From Phoronis australis (lineage: Eukaryota > Phoronida > Phoronidae), in the NCBI GenBank assembly GCA_002633005.1, contig NMRA01000054.1, positions 316,952-376,951 on the forward strand: a DNA stretch of 60,000 bases. The letters run 5' to 3'. A model generated the notes under the pieces. It did not search any database, was not told where the DNA came from, and saw nothing but the letters and a program-made list of their open reading frames with translations. This document shows, in pieces, positions 33,201 to 48,200 of the stretch. Within the stretch, counting starts at the first letter, position 1. Every line of letters starts with the position of its first letter. The translations under genes were made by a program, and so were the position numbers.

Positions 33201-36200
33201 TGTACTACAGACACACTGATGCTTCTTTCCATTAATTGTTTTTGTCTCTTAAGTTGATAGATTGGCTTGTTTTTACCTGTTCCTTAAAGGCGAAGGCAAC
33301 CTTTTTCCATGTCATTTTGAGCTAAAATAAGGTTGGTTAGTTATCCTAGACATATTTTCTACTTAATTACAGCTTTTCGTAATTTTATTAATTACTCGTC
33401 CGCTACTGCGGAAGTGACGTTTTAGGAGGCAAGCATTTCGCGCCAATTTCTTTTCATATAGTCTGACTGTGAGAGCTGCCGAGTCAGTTATTGTTCTACC
33501 TCGGTTGTGTCACGTTCCGTCGTCGTTTGCTTTCATTTACTAGTCAGTCAACATGCCACACTGTTGCTGCGTACCGGAATGTACTAATTAGCGGCTCACG
33601 CGCGCTTTGGGAGTACCTTTGCATCGCTTTCCGATGGATGACACACTTCGCCGTACTTGGCTCGTTCGTGTGAAGAACGCAGCGTTACCCGGCCACGCAA
33701 CGTAGAAAGCAGTGGAGAATTACCGTGTGTGTGGCAAGCACTTTCTGCCGTCCGATTACGAAAGGGATTTGTACGCTGAACTGATGAAGGTCCCTGCGAA
33801 ACAACGCCTGAAGAAGGATGTGTTTGTGTTGATTCCCGGCAGTGCCCCGTCCCCACCCCCGAGAAGTGCGTTTTTGAAGCGAGAAGCCTCGCGAGCTGTG
33901 GCCAGTACAGTGACTGGAGCCAGTGGAGGCACTTCATCTACTGTCACCCGTGCCTCCGAACGTACCCCAGAGCGTGCAATTCCTGGAACCAGTAGTGATT
34001 CGCCCTGTGCTGTTTTCTCCAGCCCAGAGCCTCTAAGCAGCCCTGCAGCGATATTGAGTAGTGGGAGTGATTACAGGCCCAGTTCGACACCCAGTGAAGA
34101 GGACAGTTCGTCGTCCAGTGAACAGATCGGTGAGCCAAACTTTGATAAGTTTATTGTGGACTTGTCTAAAGTGTTGGAGCTATTTAGAAGGTGCCAGGTG
34201 TGTGGCGAGGGAGTCACACGACACAATGTAAGCAGTTTGGGTGCTCAGGTCACCATCCAGTGGGAGTGTGTCACGGGACACTCTGGCAAGTGGGACAGTT
34301 GTTCCTCTGTCCGTGGTATGCCGGAGGTCCACTTAACCATGTCCAGTGGTGTGCTCTTCACTGGAAACACGTTTCAGTCGGTGAAGACAATGATGGACTT
34401 TGGAAAAGTCAAGTTTTTTTTCGAAAACAACATTCAACAACATTCAGAATTCCTATTTAATACCAGTTGTCAATGACGCATACATGTCACAACATCTCGA
34501 GTTGGTGGCGGAATTCATGGAGAAGGAGAACTTGTCTGACTCACCAGGGCGGTCCGCCAAGTATACCACATACACTCTAATGGAGGAAGAGACCAAAAAG
34601 ATAATTGATGTGGAACTCGGAACAGCACAAGCATTCAATTGAGGTAGGCATAACAACGCACACAGTGCATTTGCACCAAGATGTGTCACCACGTCTGTCT
34701 TCAGTAGCCGCCTCGTTTCTCTCAACAGCTGCCTGTGCCTGTGTGTACTCTGCCTCGTTGTACTCGGGCTCAAACATGTACCCACCCACTGAATGTCCGT
34801 GAAAAAATTCCTCGTCACCACTGCTGTGAACAAGGTCTCCGTCACTCACACTACTGTCACTGTGATACGGGTCACCGACTCCAGCCATTTTCAGCTTACA
34901 ACACACTAAACAATCCCTAAATCCAACGCAGTTGAGTTCTCTACTAACCTATCTTGCCGCAGAATACTCGCCGATGGAAAGTGGTGGCGACAATTGGTGA
35001 AAAATAGCACAAAACAAAAGTAGAATAGAACAGATTCGCACAGTAAGCTCAACGCAAAACCAAGTGGCGGGAAGCGCTTGCCTCCTAAAACGTCACTTCC
35101 GGAATAGCGGACGAGTAATTAATAAAATTACGAAAAGCTGTAATTAAGTGGAAAATATGTCTAGGATAACCAACCAACCTTATTTTAGCTCAAAATGACA
35201 CGGAAAAAGGTTGCCTTCGCCTTTAAGGTACTGGCATCGTCTGGTCACGCTGTAGCATTTGTAGTTTGGACTTAAGCACTAATGATTGGTCAGATTGTGA
35301 GTAGAGATATCTGACAACTGGGAGACATGAATTAAAGATGATATCCCAAGTCCAGCCTGGTCTATATTACAGTTTATCGAAAATCGTGTTATGTTTTAGC
35401 CAATCAGTGGACAAAAGTATTATGGTCATGTAATAATAACTAATTTTAAGGCTGCGTTGTCTGAATGTAGTGTACTATAACCATGTTTTTTGTTTTGTAT
35501 TCTAAATTGGCTGCTTAGCATTGTCATATGATAGTCACATGATTTATTGTTTCCCTTCCAGTATTGATGACTATGTACAAGTGCTTGAAAAAGAAATCAA
35601 CATAGATTTCTGTCGATCAATGAACCGTATCATCTTCGACAAAACTGTGAAAGATGACTCAGTAACATTCCATTTTGTATCTGTTCCTGAGACACCAAAA
35701 GATGTTGTTCCAGCGAAAGGTGCGTTTTCAAGCATTTTGTGAATTCTGAAGGCCAGTGTCCTATAAATTGTAAACTTTGGGCTGTTATTTCAACCAGCCA
35801 CTAATGCACAATCTTGTTTGTTTTTGGCAAAGGTTTGTTTGGGTTAACTGTGCTATCTATCTATGGTCAATCAATCTGGTTTCCCAGAACATTTTGATTA
35901 GGTGCATGCTGTATCATACTCAAAAAGATAAACCTCAAATTATACCATTTTTGTCTTTTTATTTGTTATTTAAACTTTCAGAATAGTGGGATAAATATCA
36001 TAGAATCCTATTTTAAGTCAGTATTTGTGATAAAATCAGCACATGGCAAGTCATAGTGCATTTATCATAGTTGGCCCAAGGCAAGACCTCTCTTCTTCTT
36101 CAACTAAACTAGATTTCTTGGAAGGAGTAGATCAGTCAGGGTTTGTATTTGACTGAAACCTTTTTATTTCTGATGTTGTTAGAGATGTTAACACTTTCTG

Positions 36201-39200
36201 AATACTCCTCTTTAAATGCGCTATGAGCCCATCTTAATTGACAAATATCTTACTTTTGGTTTAGGCTATATGCTGTTATAAAATTTTCTTTACTCAGATC
36301 AGAACCAATTTATGGTATACAGAAGAACTGAGACTTTGTTATATCGCTTGAGACCAGACTCTATGAAGTGGCTTGACCTCAGTGTGTCACTTTATCCCTT
36401 GAGTGACTCAGTGTGTCACTTTATCCCTTGAGTCTCAAATAATAAAATGTCAGTTCTTCCCAGGCCCACAAAGTATCTGTCATCTGAGTTAAGAAGTTGA
36501 GACCAGTTTTACTGTAGACGGTTTGTGTAAATCAAAGGTACTCAATAAGACACAAGTAGGATTCATACCCGCTTTGATTATAGATATGTGAACCTAGCTC
36601 TGTCTCTTTCAGGCTGCCACATGGATGTACCTGAGTACCCGTTTGATGACCAGATGGACAGCTTTGCTTTCAACTCGCTACTGACTCGTGAAGAGAGTAT
36701 ACAGGCCATCGGCAAGGTGCGCACTGAGTGTAACCGCGTGGCGGCCATGTCTCTGTTCCATGTGCCCATGACTAAGAGCGTGCGCATTGAGGAGTTTGAG
36801 CAGATTCAGAGTCAGGCCACATCACAGGTAAGAACTCTGACTATGGTTGCAGTATTCAAATAACTAGAAGGGTAGATTACTGCATATGATCTCACTGACG
36901 TCTAATTGAAAGTTATGTGTGAAAATAGGTTGAAGGGTAGTACTTTTTGAACTGAAAATTTTATTGAAATCTTTTATGTTAATAAGTCAGAACTGACAGA
37001 CTTGTGACTAGAAGATTTAGTTAAAAATGTGGCTTTTAATCTCTGTATTTGGCCTATGTGGGATATTTCGACATTTTAATTAATGTCCTAAAACTAGTGT
37101 TTTCACAGCATTGGCATTGGAATGGTTCAATTGTCGTGATACAGAAATTTGACGGTTCATAAAGCTTGGTGTTTTAAGTGTGTTAACTTAATATATCCTT
37201 TACTGTGTTCAGCACTACCTTGCTTACTCTCCTAGATTTTGTATCCTTTTCCTGTTGTTACCCACAGGTGTCACTGTTTCTGAAGGACAGTTGGATTACT
37301 ACTCTGAGAGCTGCCATCAGGACCAGCTTGCGTGATGTTGGAAAAGGCTGGTTCAATATCTATGAGACAAACTGGGAGGTCTACCAAATCTCCAAACTCA
37401 AGAAGTTCATGGAAGCGGTCAAGTTTAATATGCAGGTGAATTGGACAAACAACTCCATTTTATTGTGTTATCTTTGGTTTTAATTATAGCAGTTGCAATT
37501 AATCCTATTGTTAAACAATTACGTGAACTTGACTCAGTCATGCTTTTGGTGTCGGGAAAACAGCATAATGACCTTGCAGGTGTAGAAATCTGTGTCAATA
37601 ACAGTAACGTAGTACTAGCAGTGGTGTTAGTAAAAAGGATGAAGATTATTTATCTGTTTAATGTGTACGTATATGATTACGTATTTGATTCAGCATAAAG
37701 GGCTGGATATACATGAGCACAAAATAAAGGTCTGGTGATCTTGTTATGAATTTCTTACATATGCCTGTTGTAACTGTTTTACATTAGTAATTGTTTGTAA
37801 TGAGTTCTGTGCACTGATGGTTTGTTCACCACACACACTGCAGGACTCTCTACGGTTCCTGGTGCAGGACTCTCTGCTCAACTATACCCAGATGGTGCTG
37901 GACGCTTGTCACACTGTACTGGGCTGTAAGGAGGACATGGAGTGGGGTACTGATGTCATCCACAGCCCTTACAAGTAAGTAGAATGTTAACCTTTTAATA
38001 TGCGCTGTACTTTCGAGGGTCACATTTCTTAAGGTCACCTGGAAGCCTTGGCATTGAATTAATGTGCACTTGAATTTGAAATATGCTGGACAGGTATTAA
38101 TACTAGCTAGTTCTCGATTTTTCTGTGTTGTTTTGCTTAGGACTCAAAACCATGGGGAGAATCAGGGTTATAATATTATATCTAAGTGGTTATTTCCGTG
38201 AGTGCTAACTATCACTTTGGCAAAGTCTCTTGACGTAGCTTCACCGACAAGTATGATTTACTTGTTGGGGATCCTACTTATGGGAGTATCTTTTTATTTG
38301 TCAACCATTTGAATTTATGTTATCCATTGATTTACAATAAGGTGTATCAACAAAAATGTGATGTAATATTTATTCATTTTCCAGACCCAAGAAAAATGCC
38401 TTATTCCTGGTTGATCTCATCCTGGATAACCAGGGATCTCACTACAGCACTAACTTGAACAGTTTCGAGCTGACCTTGATCTCTCTATTTGACAAGGGGA
38501 TACAGTCTACAGGGGCCGTGCCTCAACTAGAGAAGGTGAGTTCTTGGGTCACAATCTAAATCACTGATGTCTTTGTAGGGATGACTTTCTGCTCGTGTTT
38601 TCTAGACTAGTATGACTGCAATAAAGTGACGTGTATTTGGCCTCACTTAGGTGTATCTTCAAAGAATTTTCCACTGTCAGATATTTCTGTTGTTGAAGGC
38701 TGTCATTCATGACATATGGTTGCAGCAACACCTTTAATGAAAAATCATGTTTGATTTTGGTCAACAAGTGCATAGTTTCAAAACTGGGCCTTATTATTTA
38801 AGAACTTAAAAAGTCTCCGCCTCTATCCGCTTGGTGATGAATCTTCTTGATACTTGTCTGATATTTTCAAAACTGATGGTATTATGGATTAAGGGACACT
38901 CGCCTGTTTTTGTATGGACTGGGCTAATTTTATTTTATAACATGTAGTGAAAGCATTTATTAGACTTTCTAGAGATTATGATTCCTCTGTTGCCTAGATT
39001 TGTATTTGTTGTTACTAGTGAATACTATATCTTTGTAACTGTGCATTGTGTGTATTAGCTTTATCAAATACTGACTTATCATTAAATTGTGAATGTATGG
39101 TATGAACATATTACATTCATTTGACCTCTTGTCTGCTTTGCAAATGTTACATCGTTATATCTATCATAGATTTGTTAATTTTTTTTTTAGTACATCCTGG

Positions 39201-42200
39201 AAGAGATCTTTTGGTCGGGTACGCCTCTGTTGGAGTCGGTTGGCATTAATGAGCCACATGTAGTGGACTTGCGTGAGACTGTGAGAAAAGCAATACAGGC
39301 TGCACTGATACCCATGAAGGCGTATGCTAAAGAGTATGAGAGACACCTGGAGCTGATGAATCTAGACATTAATGCCTATGTCAAGTAAGTTTGTTGTCCC
39401 CAGCAACACTTATTGAAACTTTGTCATATCAGAGACAATAAAGATTAAGTATTAGGTTTCCATGCATTTCTCAATTTATGTTAAGACGTTCACACGCATC
39501 GTAGCACTACTTCAATCCCATGTCTGACTAATCACTGTTTGCCTGTCTGCAGAGAGTATGAGGCCAAAAACCAATCAGCTGCTGAGGTGAAAGCAGAAGT
39601 TGAGATGCACTTGGCAGAGCAGAAGGTCATTGAGAACACAATTCCGAGCAACATTGTGATCGGTCCATTCTGGATTAATACAGAGAATGTGCGCCAGGGA
39701 CTGTCAAAGAAGCGCAAGGCCCTCAGCAATGCTGTGCTGGAACTGCTGGCCAAGAAACTGAGAACTCAGGCCGATGATGTGAGCCTTCCCTGTCTTTTTC
39801 AACATTTCTATGTTGAAAAATAATTGAAAAATTACCATACAAGAATTTCCCTACAGTGTATTGGTCTTAAAGTTGTATTGCATTTTAATGACGAATTTCT
39901 GTGGGTGACTTTGTACTATCATTGAGTTTCACCTTGCTTTCAATTATTATTATAAATATCAACATTGCCAAATTATCTAAGAACGTGATGTAATGTGTAG
40001 TAAATAGTTTTCAAATCCATTTTATTTACTATACATTATGTTTTCCGTATATTATTTATGTCCAGTTTGTGAAAACGTTCACTTTCTGAATCTTCTTAAT
40101 TTATTAGATGTACTAATAAAACTTTCTTGTTGACGGCATTACAGTTTGTCAATTCTCCGATCTTCATCAGGTATTCGTATTCTCTTACCTATATTCTTAC
40201 TCTCTAAGCATTTGAAATAATTGATTCAATTCTTTGTGCCGTAAGCAGTATGCTAACCTCACATGTAAGCTGTACCTAAAGATAAAGTCATGTTTGTTCC
40301 CGGCTTTTCTCTTATCCAGGCATGTGAAGAGTTCAAGTCTATAAGCCGTAAGCTGTATGAGAAATCCAACTGTATCGAGGAGCTGGCTGAGATGAGAGAG
40401 TGGATGAAGACAATCCCCGACACACTGAAGGAGCACAACGAACTGATCGACAAGGCCATGAATGACTACGAGTTGATAGAAGAGTTCTATTACAGTTTGT
40501 CTCAGGACGATTTCAATGCCAAGTAGGTTGAAGGACACTGTGATTTGATTATCGTATAGGGGGACCTTGCTATTGGGCAAATCGGTCACACTCAAATGTT
40601 GAGACTACGTATTAAGAAGTCTTTGTTTACTATATTTAGCATCCACTCCATGGATAGGGGTTGGCTAGCCACACTTCTCTGTGTGGTTTGCTTTCAGGTA
40701 GACCTTGCTGACTGCTTGTGTAACAATTTTATATGCTTGTTGCTGATTTGTCTAATACATTATCTTAAATAAATGATGAACAATGAGGTTCTCATATTTG
40801 GTGTATGATGTTGAATAAGTGGATTGCTATTGGCTCACCACATGAGATTTCCTGATATTTTTTATGAGATATCTATTGCTTGATGACATTCTCACTTGTG
40901 TTGTCTACTTCCATATGGGGTGCTATTGGCTGGCCTATCAGATCCTTCTTACATTTCTATTCTTTTACGAGATTCTATTGGTTGATGGTATTCTCACTTC
41001 CGTTGACGTCTGCTTCCAGGTGGACTGCTATTGGTTGGCCTCACAAGATAGAGCTGCAGATGGAGCAGACATACACTACCCTGGAAGAGGATGAGGAGAG
41101 GTTCCACAAACTGCAGATGACTGACCAGGCCAACTTCAGTGACAGACTTGATACGCTCTCAGTGGGTTCACTATCATGGCATTTAAACCTGTTTTATAAA
41201 CGATACACACAGGGATATATTATTGAAGTTCACCTTGTCACATTGTTAGGTGCAGTTTTAATGTATTAGTGCAACTTTTCCTTTGAATTAAATTCACAAA
41301 TCAGCTGGGATGAACAAGTTTTGTGACTTCTTAGAATTAGAGTTTTCGGGTTGGTAGTTTACATTAAGTTGCATCAAAGTTAACTGTCATGAAGAGGCCT
41401 GATGCTTGTCAGAATAAAATGAAAAATATCTGGTTATAATCATCGTCAAAATCTTTGGACATTTAAGAAGATGGTTTCTTTTCAAAAGTGATGACACTGG
41501 CTAATTTAAATTTTGTGTACACAAAGTATAATTTCAGAGCTTGTTCGTCTCAAAATCTTGTCCATTTGTTTTTGTTATTTTTGGAATTTTTTTATGTCTA
41601 TAAGTTAGAATTATTAGTCTTCATACACGCCATGTGCTGCTAACATCATGTGACCTATAGTTAAGTCTGAAAAGATCTCTATCCCAACCCGGCTTCAAAC
41701 CCCCGCTAATTCATCACAGCACAGTTTTATATCTATGTTACACCCATTCTGCAGTGAAATTTTTAGCTTAAAATTTACTGTGTGAGCTTGAGTTCTGTGA
41801 CCTTTAACCTTTCACAGATGATTGTGGCTGGTATGGCAGCTCATGCTGACCTGAACAAGGCACATGAAGTAGCCAATGAGGTGCGGCGTGTGCACAAGCA
41901 ATTGAAGGAGTGCCAAGGATTGGCCATCACTTACAACAACCGTGAGAGGTTGTTTGGTATGCCTGTCACCAATGTAAGTAACTACAGTCTGGTGGTATTC
42001 TGATGACAGTCAATTTTGGTCCATTTTATATGACAGAATCAAAGGATCTGAGCAAAATGTTGTTTTGATGTTATTTTTTCTTTGTAATGAAGTAGTCAAC
42101 TTTTTTCTCTTTAATTCATATCACTGTTCTGTAAACTCTCATAGTCATAAATGCATCTTTAAATAAAATGCATGTTTTCATTTTTATTAATGCAGAGATT

Positions 42201-45200
42201 GAAATTAATTTATTTGAATTTGAGCATTAGTTTTTTGATTGATATGTACTAGATTTTTGATGTCATTGCATTGTTACAAAACTGACTTATAACTGGTAGA
42301 TTAGATGGCATATTCTTTAAGCACTTATTTTAACACAAAGACTTGGCGAATGTGTTTCACTCACATGTTTTATTAACGGTTGAAGTAATTACATATCCAA
42401 AATCACAATATTTTATTTTGAACTCCAGGATATCGGCGTGATAAATGAACTTCCGAATCTGTCAATTTCTGTTTGTCATTCGTTTTGGTAGAACATTCAA
42501 AATTATGCTAAAAAATTTTAATGTCAATTTCCAAAGCAGACACACTATTTGACATAGATTTTTTAAAGGCTTTGTGTACTCTAACTCATGTGCACACAGC
42601 AATTAAGTATTTCTTCAATGTGGTGAATTACTTCAACCCAACATGAAATTTAACTGCATGTTTTGTCACCTTTTAGTTCCATTTCAGCTCACCATGATTA
42701 ATCTGAATCTAGATAGATTTAGACATGTAACTTGCACTGCATTCAATAGGCGGCGCTGTGGAACATGTAACTTACAGTGCAGCTGATAAGACTACACTGT
42801 GAGACGACATGAAACTTCCAATACAGCTGCTGTGGGACGTGTAACTTGCACTGCAACTTGTAGACTTCACTGTAAACGTGGGAAGAAATAATTTCTGTCA
42901 AAGTCTTTCGACGAGTTTTCTGATTTTGTCTTCGATCATAACCAATGCATGTAGTGAACGCACCAATTGACAATCAAACTAACATTGACTAACACCACCA
43001 ATGCTAACCCATTTCAATGCTTCAGTAAAGTTTTTGCCCTTTCAAAGTAGAACCATTTTATCTTAGGTTAGTGCAACCCAACTTCTTAGTTGTCATTCCA
43101 TTACCACTGTTACTCAGTCTCTTTCTCTCAGCACTCTCTGTTTTATACTTAGTCTTGCTTCTCACATTCATCTGCTTAATAGGCTTATGATGAGGATGGC
43201 AATCTCTATGAGACTTTGGTGAGGCTAACTGTGGTCGACCCCTGTAGACATTCACTTTGAACCCTGTGATGTACCACTCATGATCACACTATCCATCTCA
43301 GTCGTTAGATAAGCACTCCCAAACATTGCCACCAATTTACACTAAGTACCATGAAACGTGTCTTGATCTTGTTGTTTTTGAATTTTTTACAAGTGACTAT
43401 ACATCGTCTAGGAGACAAATCCAACTGAATCGAACTCATCATTTAAAAAGTTAAAATAGATGTCTTCTTGAATTGTTGGAACAGCCTTCCAGTCTTCTTG
43501 TCTCTCCATGATGTTGAAACCCACTCAAACAGATTGAGAATACAATGATGGAATTAACAAATATAAGTTTTTGTTTTAAAAGCCTTTTCAAGTACTTGAA
43601 ATTTTTGCTGAATTTAATGGCAAAAAGGACCCTTTATATGCATTCTTTGTCACGGGGTTTTTGGCTCACAGACTTAGTGTAATTTGAATATGTTTCACTG
43701 AAATTGAATGCAGCACTTAATTATGCATCCTGTCTTCATTATTCATGTCATTTGGATACAGACTAGTAATTACAGCAATGTTTTTTGCATGTTCAGGACA
43801 ACTCCTCCATAGCCTCCTGTTAACTTAACCACTGCTACAGACCTTCAACATAGTGCCATATCCTTAGTATGTAATGCATGGTTATCTCCCCTGCGTCTAT
43901 GTCACAAGCTCCTGTTGTCAAATGCATATGATGGTGATTACTAATTACCTTACATGTACTGTTAGCTAGTAAAGGTAGCCAAGTTGGTCTCACATTTAAG
44001 CATGCACTTTATTCCTACATTTAGGAACAAAACTTAATGGTAAAATCTCACAAATTTGGGACACAGTATGGCAGACACGTGAAATTTTTACTCATTTTTT
44101 TACAAACGATATACAATAATTTCAGAATGAAGCTTTGCCAACTTGTGTACCCTTGCTATCGACAGACAGTATTTTGAACAATTGTGGGCATTCACTACAG
44201 TGTTTGAAGTCCTTGAATATGAATAAAGTGCAATTTTGGCAGTTATTTTGTCTGAAATCGATGAGATTTTAACTGTCTACATTTTTATGTCAATGTTAAT
44301 TAGACCAGAATGGGAGGCATTTGGTCACTCTGATGGTCAAGCAGTTCCAAAGAAACCGACTACGAATACCCATTATAAGTCTTTACTTCTGTCCTCTTCT
44401 TTTGAGCTTGTTTTGCTATAATCACTGTTACTCTCTAGTCGACCTTTGGTCTACTTTGACATCCTTATGAGTCATTACCCTTAAGCCAAGCCTTAGACTG
44501 CTTCTTCCAAGAAGTACGAAGGGCAGATACACTTAGGATCAGCTGCCATTTGTCACCTTGTTTGAAAGAACTTGAGCAGGCATGTCACCATATACCCAGC
44601 AACCTTGCCCTCCTCATTAACTGATTTTTGTAATGTTTTAGACGTTTTCTCATCTCAAGCTCAGTAATGTAAAAGTGTCAGTTTTAACCCATCTTAACTT
44701 TACTAACATGACAGTAAACTAAATACCTGTACACCGTCTCCACCTGTTGTCAACAATGTACCTACTCGTGCCCGTCACGCCATGCATTGGCTATTTTAGT
44801 ATGACAAGCTCACCAAGCTTGTCAAAGACTTTGACCCCTTCCGCAATCTCTGGATCACCGTCTCTGATTGGCTGCGCTGGCATGAGAGCTGGATGAATGA
44901 CCCACTCACCACCATCGATGCAGAGAGTCTGGAGAAGAATGTGAATGAGGCGTACAAAACTATGCATAAGTCAGTGAAGCTGTTCTCTGAAATGCCAAGT
45001 AAGTGGAAGAATTGGTCATGTGACAATTTGGTCACAACACCCAAGAATTATGGGATTGACCGTGGTCTCACTGTTCTGACAATAAAAATGCAATATATAA
45101 AATCTTTGTGGCAGCTTTACAGTACTGGGTGTTTCAGAAAGGTGGGCCTGTGGAGATGAAGCGATTTTATATTAGGTCCAAGTGTTTGAAATGTCTTCTG

Positions 45201-48200
45201 TGCTGTGTATATAGCTTTTATTTTGTTAATAAACCAGTAGTCTGGAAAAGGCATGAAAGCTTATGTAGTATTTTGAATTGAATATTATGTTTATAAATGT
45301 TATAGAAGATATTGTAAGGATATTGTATTTTTGTTGGAATGAACTATTCGACAATCTTGTTCCACAAAGACGTCGATGTGGCTGATGGTAACTTGTCGTA
45401 GCTTATAGGCTGAATGTATAGACTTTATGGAGTGTATGGACTGTATAGACTGTATAGACTTTATGGAGTGTATGGAGTGTATGGACTGTATAGACTGTAT
45501 AGACTTTATGGACTGTATGGACTGTATAGACTGTATAGACTTTATGGATTGTATAGACTGTATAGACTGTATAGACTTTATGGACTGTATGGACTGTATA
45601 GACTGTAGGATGTCATAATGTACTAAGCAACAGCATTTCCTTGTCAAAAGATATAATCAAACAAACAATTTTCATATTAACTAAATTTGTTGTGGAGTAG
45701 TAATTCTCTTGATCGAAAGTATTTCAACATCTATGAGAAAAATCTTTTAAAATACAATAAGCAAGAGAATTCTCGCTTCATTATTTTTTTTTCTTAGTTG
45801 CAAGTCACTGCATAAGAGATTTTGAGTTAAGTTGAAGCAGACCAGTCTTGATATATATTATGTTTGGCACTCTGGAAACAATAGTATACACCACATGTTT
45901 TGACAAGGGTCTGTTGTTGTCTGAATTGTTTTCGTACATTTAATGTGAAAGCCAACACTAATATGTGTAGATAAGGTCTCATGCAGAGTGTTGCCTTATG
46001 TGTACTAACAAAGTTGCCAACTTCAGTGTTGTAATTATATGTGTTCTATATTCAAGGCTACCAGATCCTCATACACCCAAACCCTCAAATTATCTGCACG
46101 AAGTATTAAATCATAAGAACAATTGAATCATTTTCATGAACCATTGAGTCATCCCTCGAACCACTGAATCACCCACTCGAACCATTGAGTTATCACAAAG
46201 CATTGAATGATACAGGTGAACCAACATGTACTCATTTGCGAGATCTTTTAAATTAATTAAAAAATCACCTGTGCAAATATTGAATACCAAGGGCTATATC
46301 ATTTGTGGAAAAGATGCGTAAATGAGTTTCTAGTCATTTGTATGAGTTTTGATTTTGTATGCATGCTTTCTGATCTCACGGTTGGACTGCCTGATTCAGT
46401 GGCTCGTTTCTGTGCCTCATTTAGTTGGTGCATATGATTCAAACCTTGTGTGTATGGTACCCTTGATATTGTGTGCTTTAGGTCTATCAGTGCATTGTTA
46501 CCAACTACTGAAAGACTAGGTTATGAGTTAGTTGTCTTACACTGTTAGTAGTGGATTGCTTCATGTCAGAGTGGCAGTAAATGTTGTTCGAGGTGACATA
46601 GTGACACTGCAACTTTTTGTTGTCCATAACTTAGCTGTTTGTCTGTTCTGTCAAACAGTTTGTGGTACATGAGCTAGAACTCTGAGATTTCCAGTCCATG
46701 AAAACTTCATGGAGATCTCAGTTTATGGCTTTTCAGGTCATGCTTTTCTGATTATGTAAATCAGTATCAACATGAAACCATTTGATAACCTGAAGAGTTG
46801 TCCAATGTGTATTAGATAACAATTTGGGATACAATTTGATAGGCATGCCACGATGTTCTATAGAAGACGCTCACGTGTGTGGTTTAATCCTCGGGGCTGC
46901 ATAGGAATAACTAATGTCAAACACGATGTAATATTACTTTTTTATTTTGTGAGTTTTATGTAGTTCATTGCTCATTATGTGGATTAAATAGATTATTGCA
47001 TGTTTTGGTCATTACTTCTATTTTCTGGAACTGTCATTATATGTGGAAAAATCATCACCCTCAGTGCTCATGGCCATTGGACGATAAATTCTCCAAATTT
47101 CACTCGGTTTCAAGATGTAGGAAATGACCACCTTGCCATGTATTAATGTATATTTCTGTTGGGTCTTTGCTTAGGTGTGCAGGAGATTGCTGTTGAGGTT
47201 AAGCGGATGATTGAAGAGTTCAAGCCCTACATCCCTCTGATCCAGGGTTTGCGGAATCCTGGTATGAGAAACCGCCATTGGGAGCAGGTAGGAACCTGGC
47301 TTAAAGGTCATGTGATGGCTGTAGATATGACGATTCTCTGATAGCAATATTGAAACTATGCATTTGTACAAACAAACTTTACGGTTATTGTTAATATTAC
47401 TAGCTCTATACTCATACTTAACTCTCAGTTAAATGAATGAGCCAAAACATAATTATACAATCGTCTTTGTTGTTGAATTGGGGTCCCTATTTTTAACCTC
47501 CTTTGAGTTCCTTGGTTGTAAACACTCTTAATTACTAAGTGAAAAGATGTAAAGGTACACTTATTTGTTTTATCTGTTCTTATATCTCCTACTATTGACT
47601 GAGCTGTGAGTCTTCTTTGATCCTTGACTATTTATTGCATTTTTCTTTTGCTTGTCCTCATCTCCAGCTATCTGCCGAGCTGGGGTTCTCCGTTCGCCCT
47701 AAAGACTCGCTCACCTTCAAGAAGTGCTTAGAGATGAACCTGGAGCAACACATCCAGACCATTGCCAAGGTTGCTGAGGTGGCAGGCAAAGAGTACTCCA
47801 TTGAGCAGGCTCTGGACAAGATGGAGGCTGAATGGGCGCCAGTTGTCTTCGAGATCCTGCCCTACAAAGACACAGGGACATACATTGTCAAGGCATCAGA
47901 GGAGACGTCGCAGCTCCTTGACGATCATATTGTTATGACACAGAGCATGTCGTTCTCACCATTCAAGAAGCCATTTGAGGAACGTATTAACACATGGGAG
48001 AACAAACTGCGCACAACTCAGGTAGATTTTTCAAATTTTAAAACCATTCCTTCATATAAATTAGACTGTGATACAATATTGTCGAATGTTAAACTGAGGT
48101 CACACCAAAACACAGATATGATGATTATATTCAATGATGTATTAGCTTCTTGTAGTAGTGATACATTTTTAGTATACTGTGGCTTTCATGTTACCATAGA

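Larger units (their letters stand above)
33288..35222. mobile_element. Kolobok DNA transposon, internally broken
   Basis: TTAA target duplications lie at 33284-33287 and 35223-35226. The 14 outermost bases AGGCGAAGGCAACC are perfectly inverted at the right end, and the inverted ends extend to about 150 bp with only a few mismatches. TTAA duplication plus a THAP-domain transposase is the Kolobok signature. The near-identical ends suggest recent mobility, although the coding parts are damaged. Total length is 1,935 bp, short for an autonomous copy. Confidence 0.9.
32747..35561 (+). other. DNAH1 intron with a hairpin MITE and a Kolobok element
   Basis: 2.8 kb, mostly the transposon at 33288-35222. 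An imperfect inverted repeat (GGACCGAGGG versus CCCTCGGTCC, with GATATGAGATCA mirrored by TGACCTGATATGATC) lies at about 33079-33194. Confidence 0.75.

Noticed and set aside
33712-34476. 254-codon ORF as a host gene
   Set aside because: It lies wholly inside TTAA-flanked inverted ends and continues a THAP finger that is broken by stops. It is transposon coding debris.
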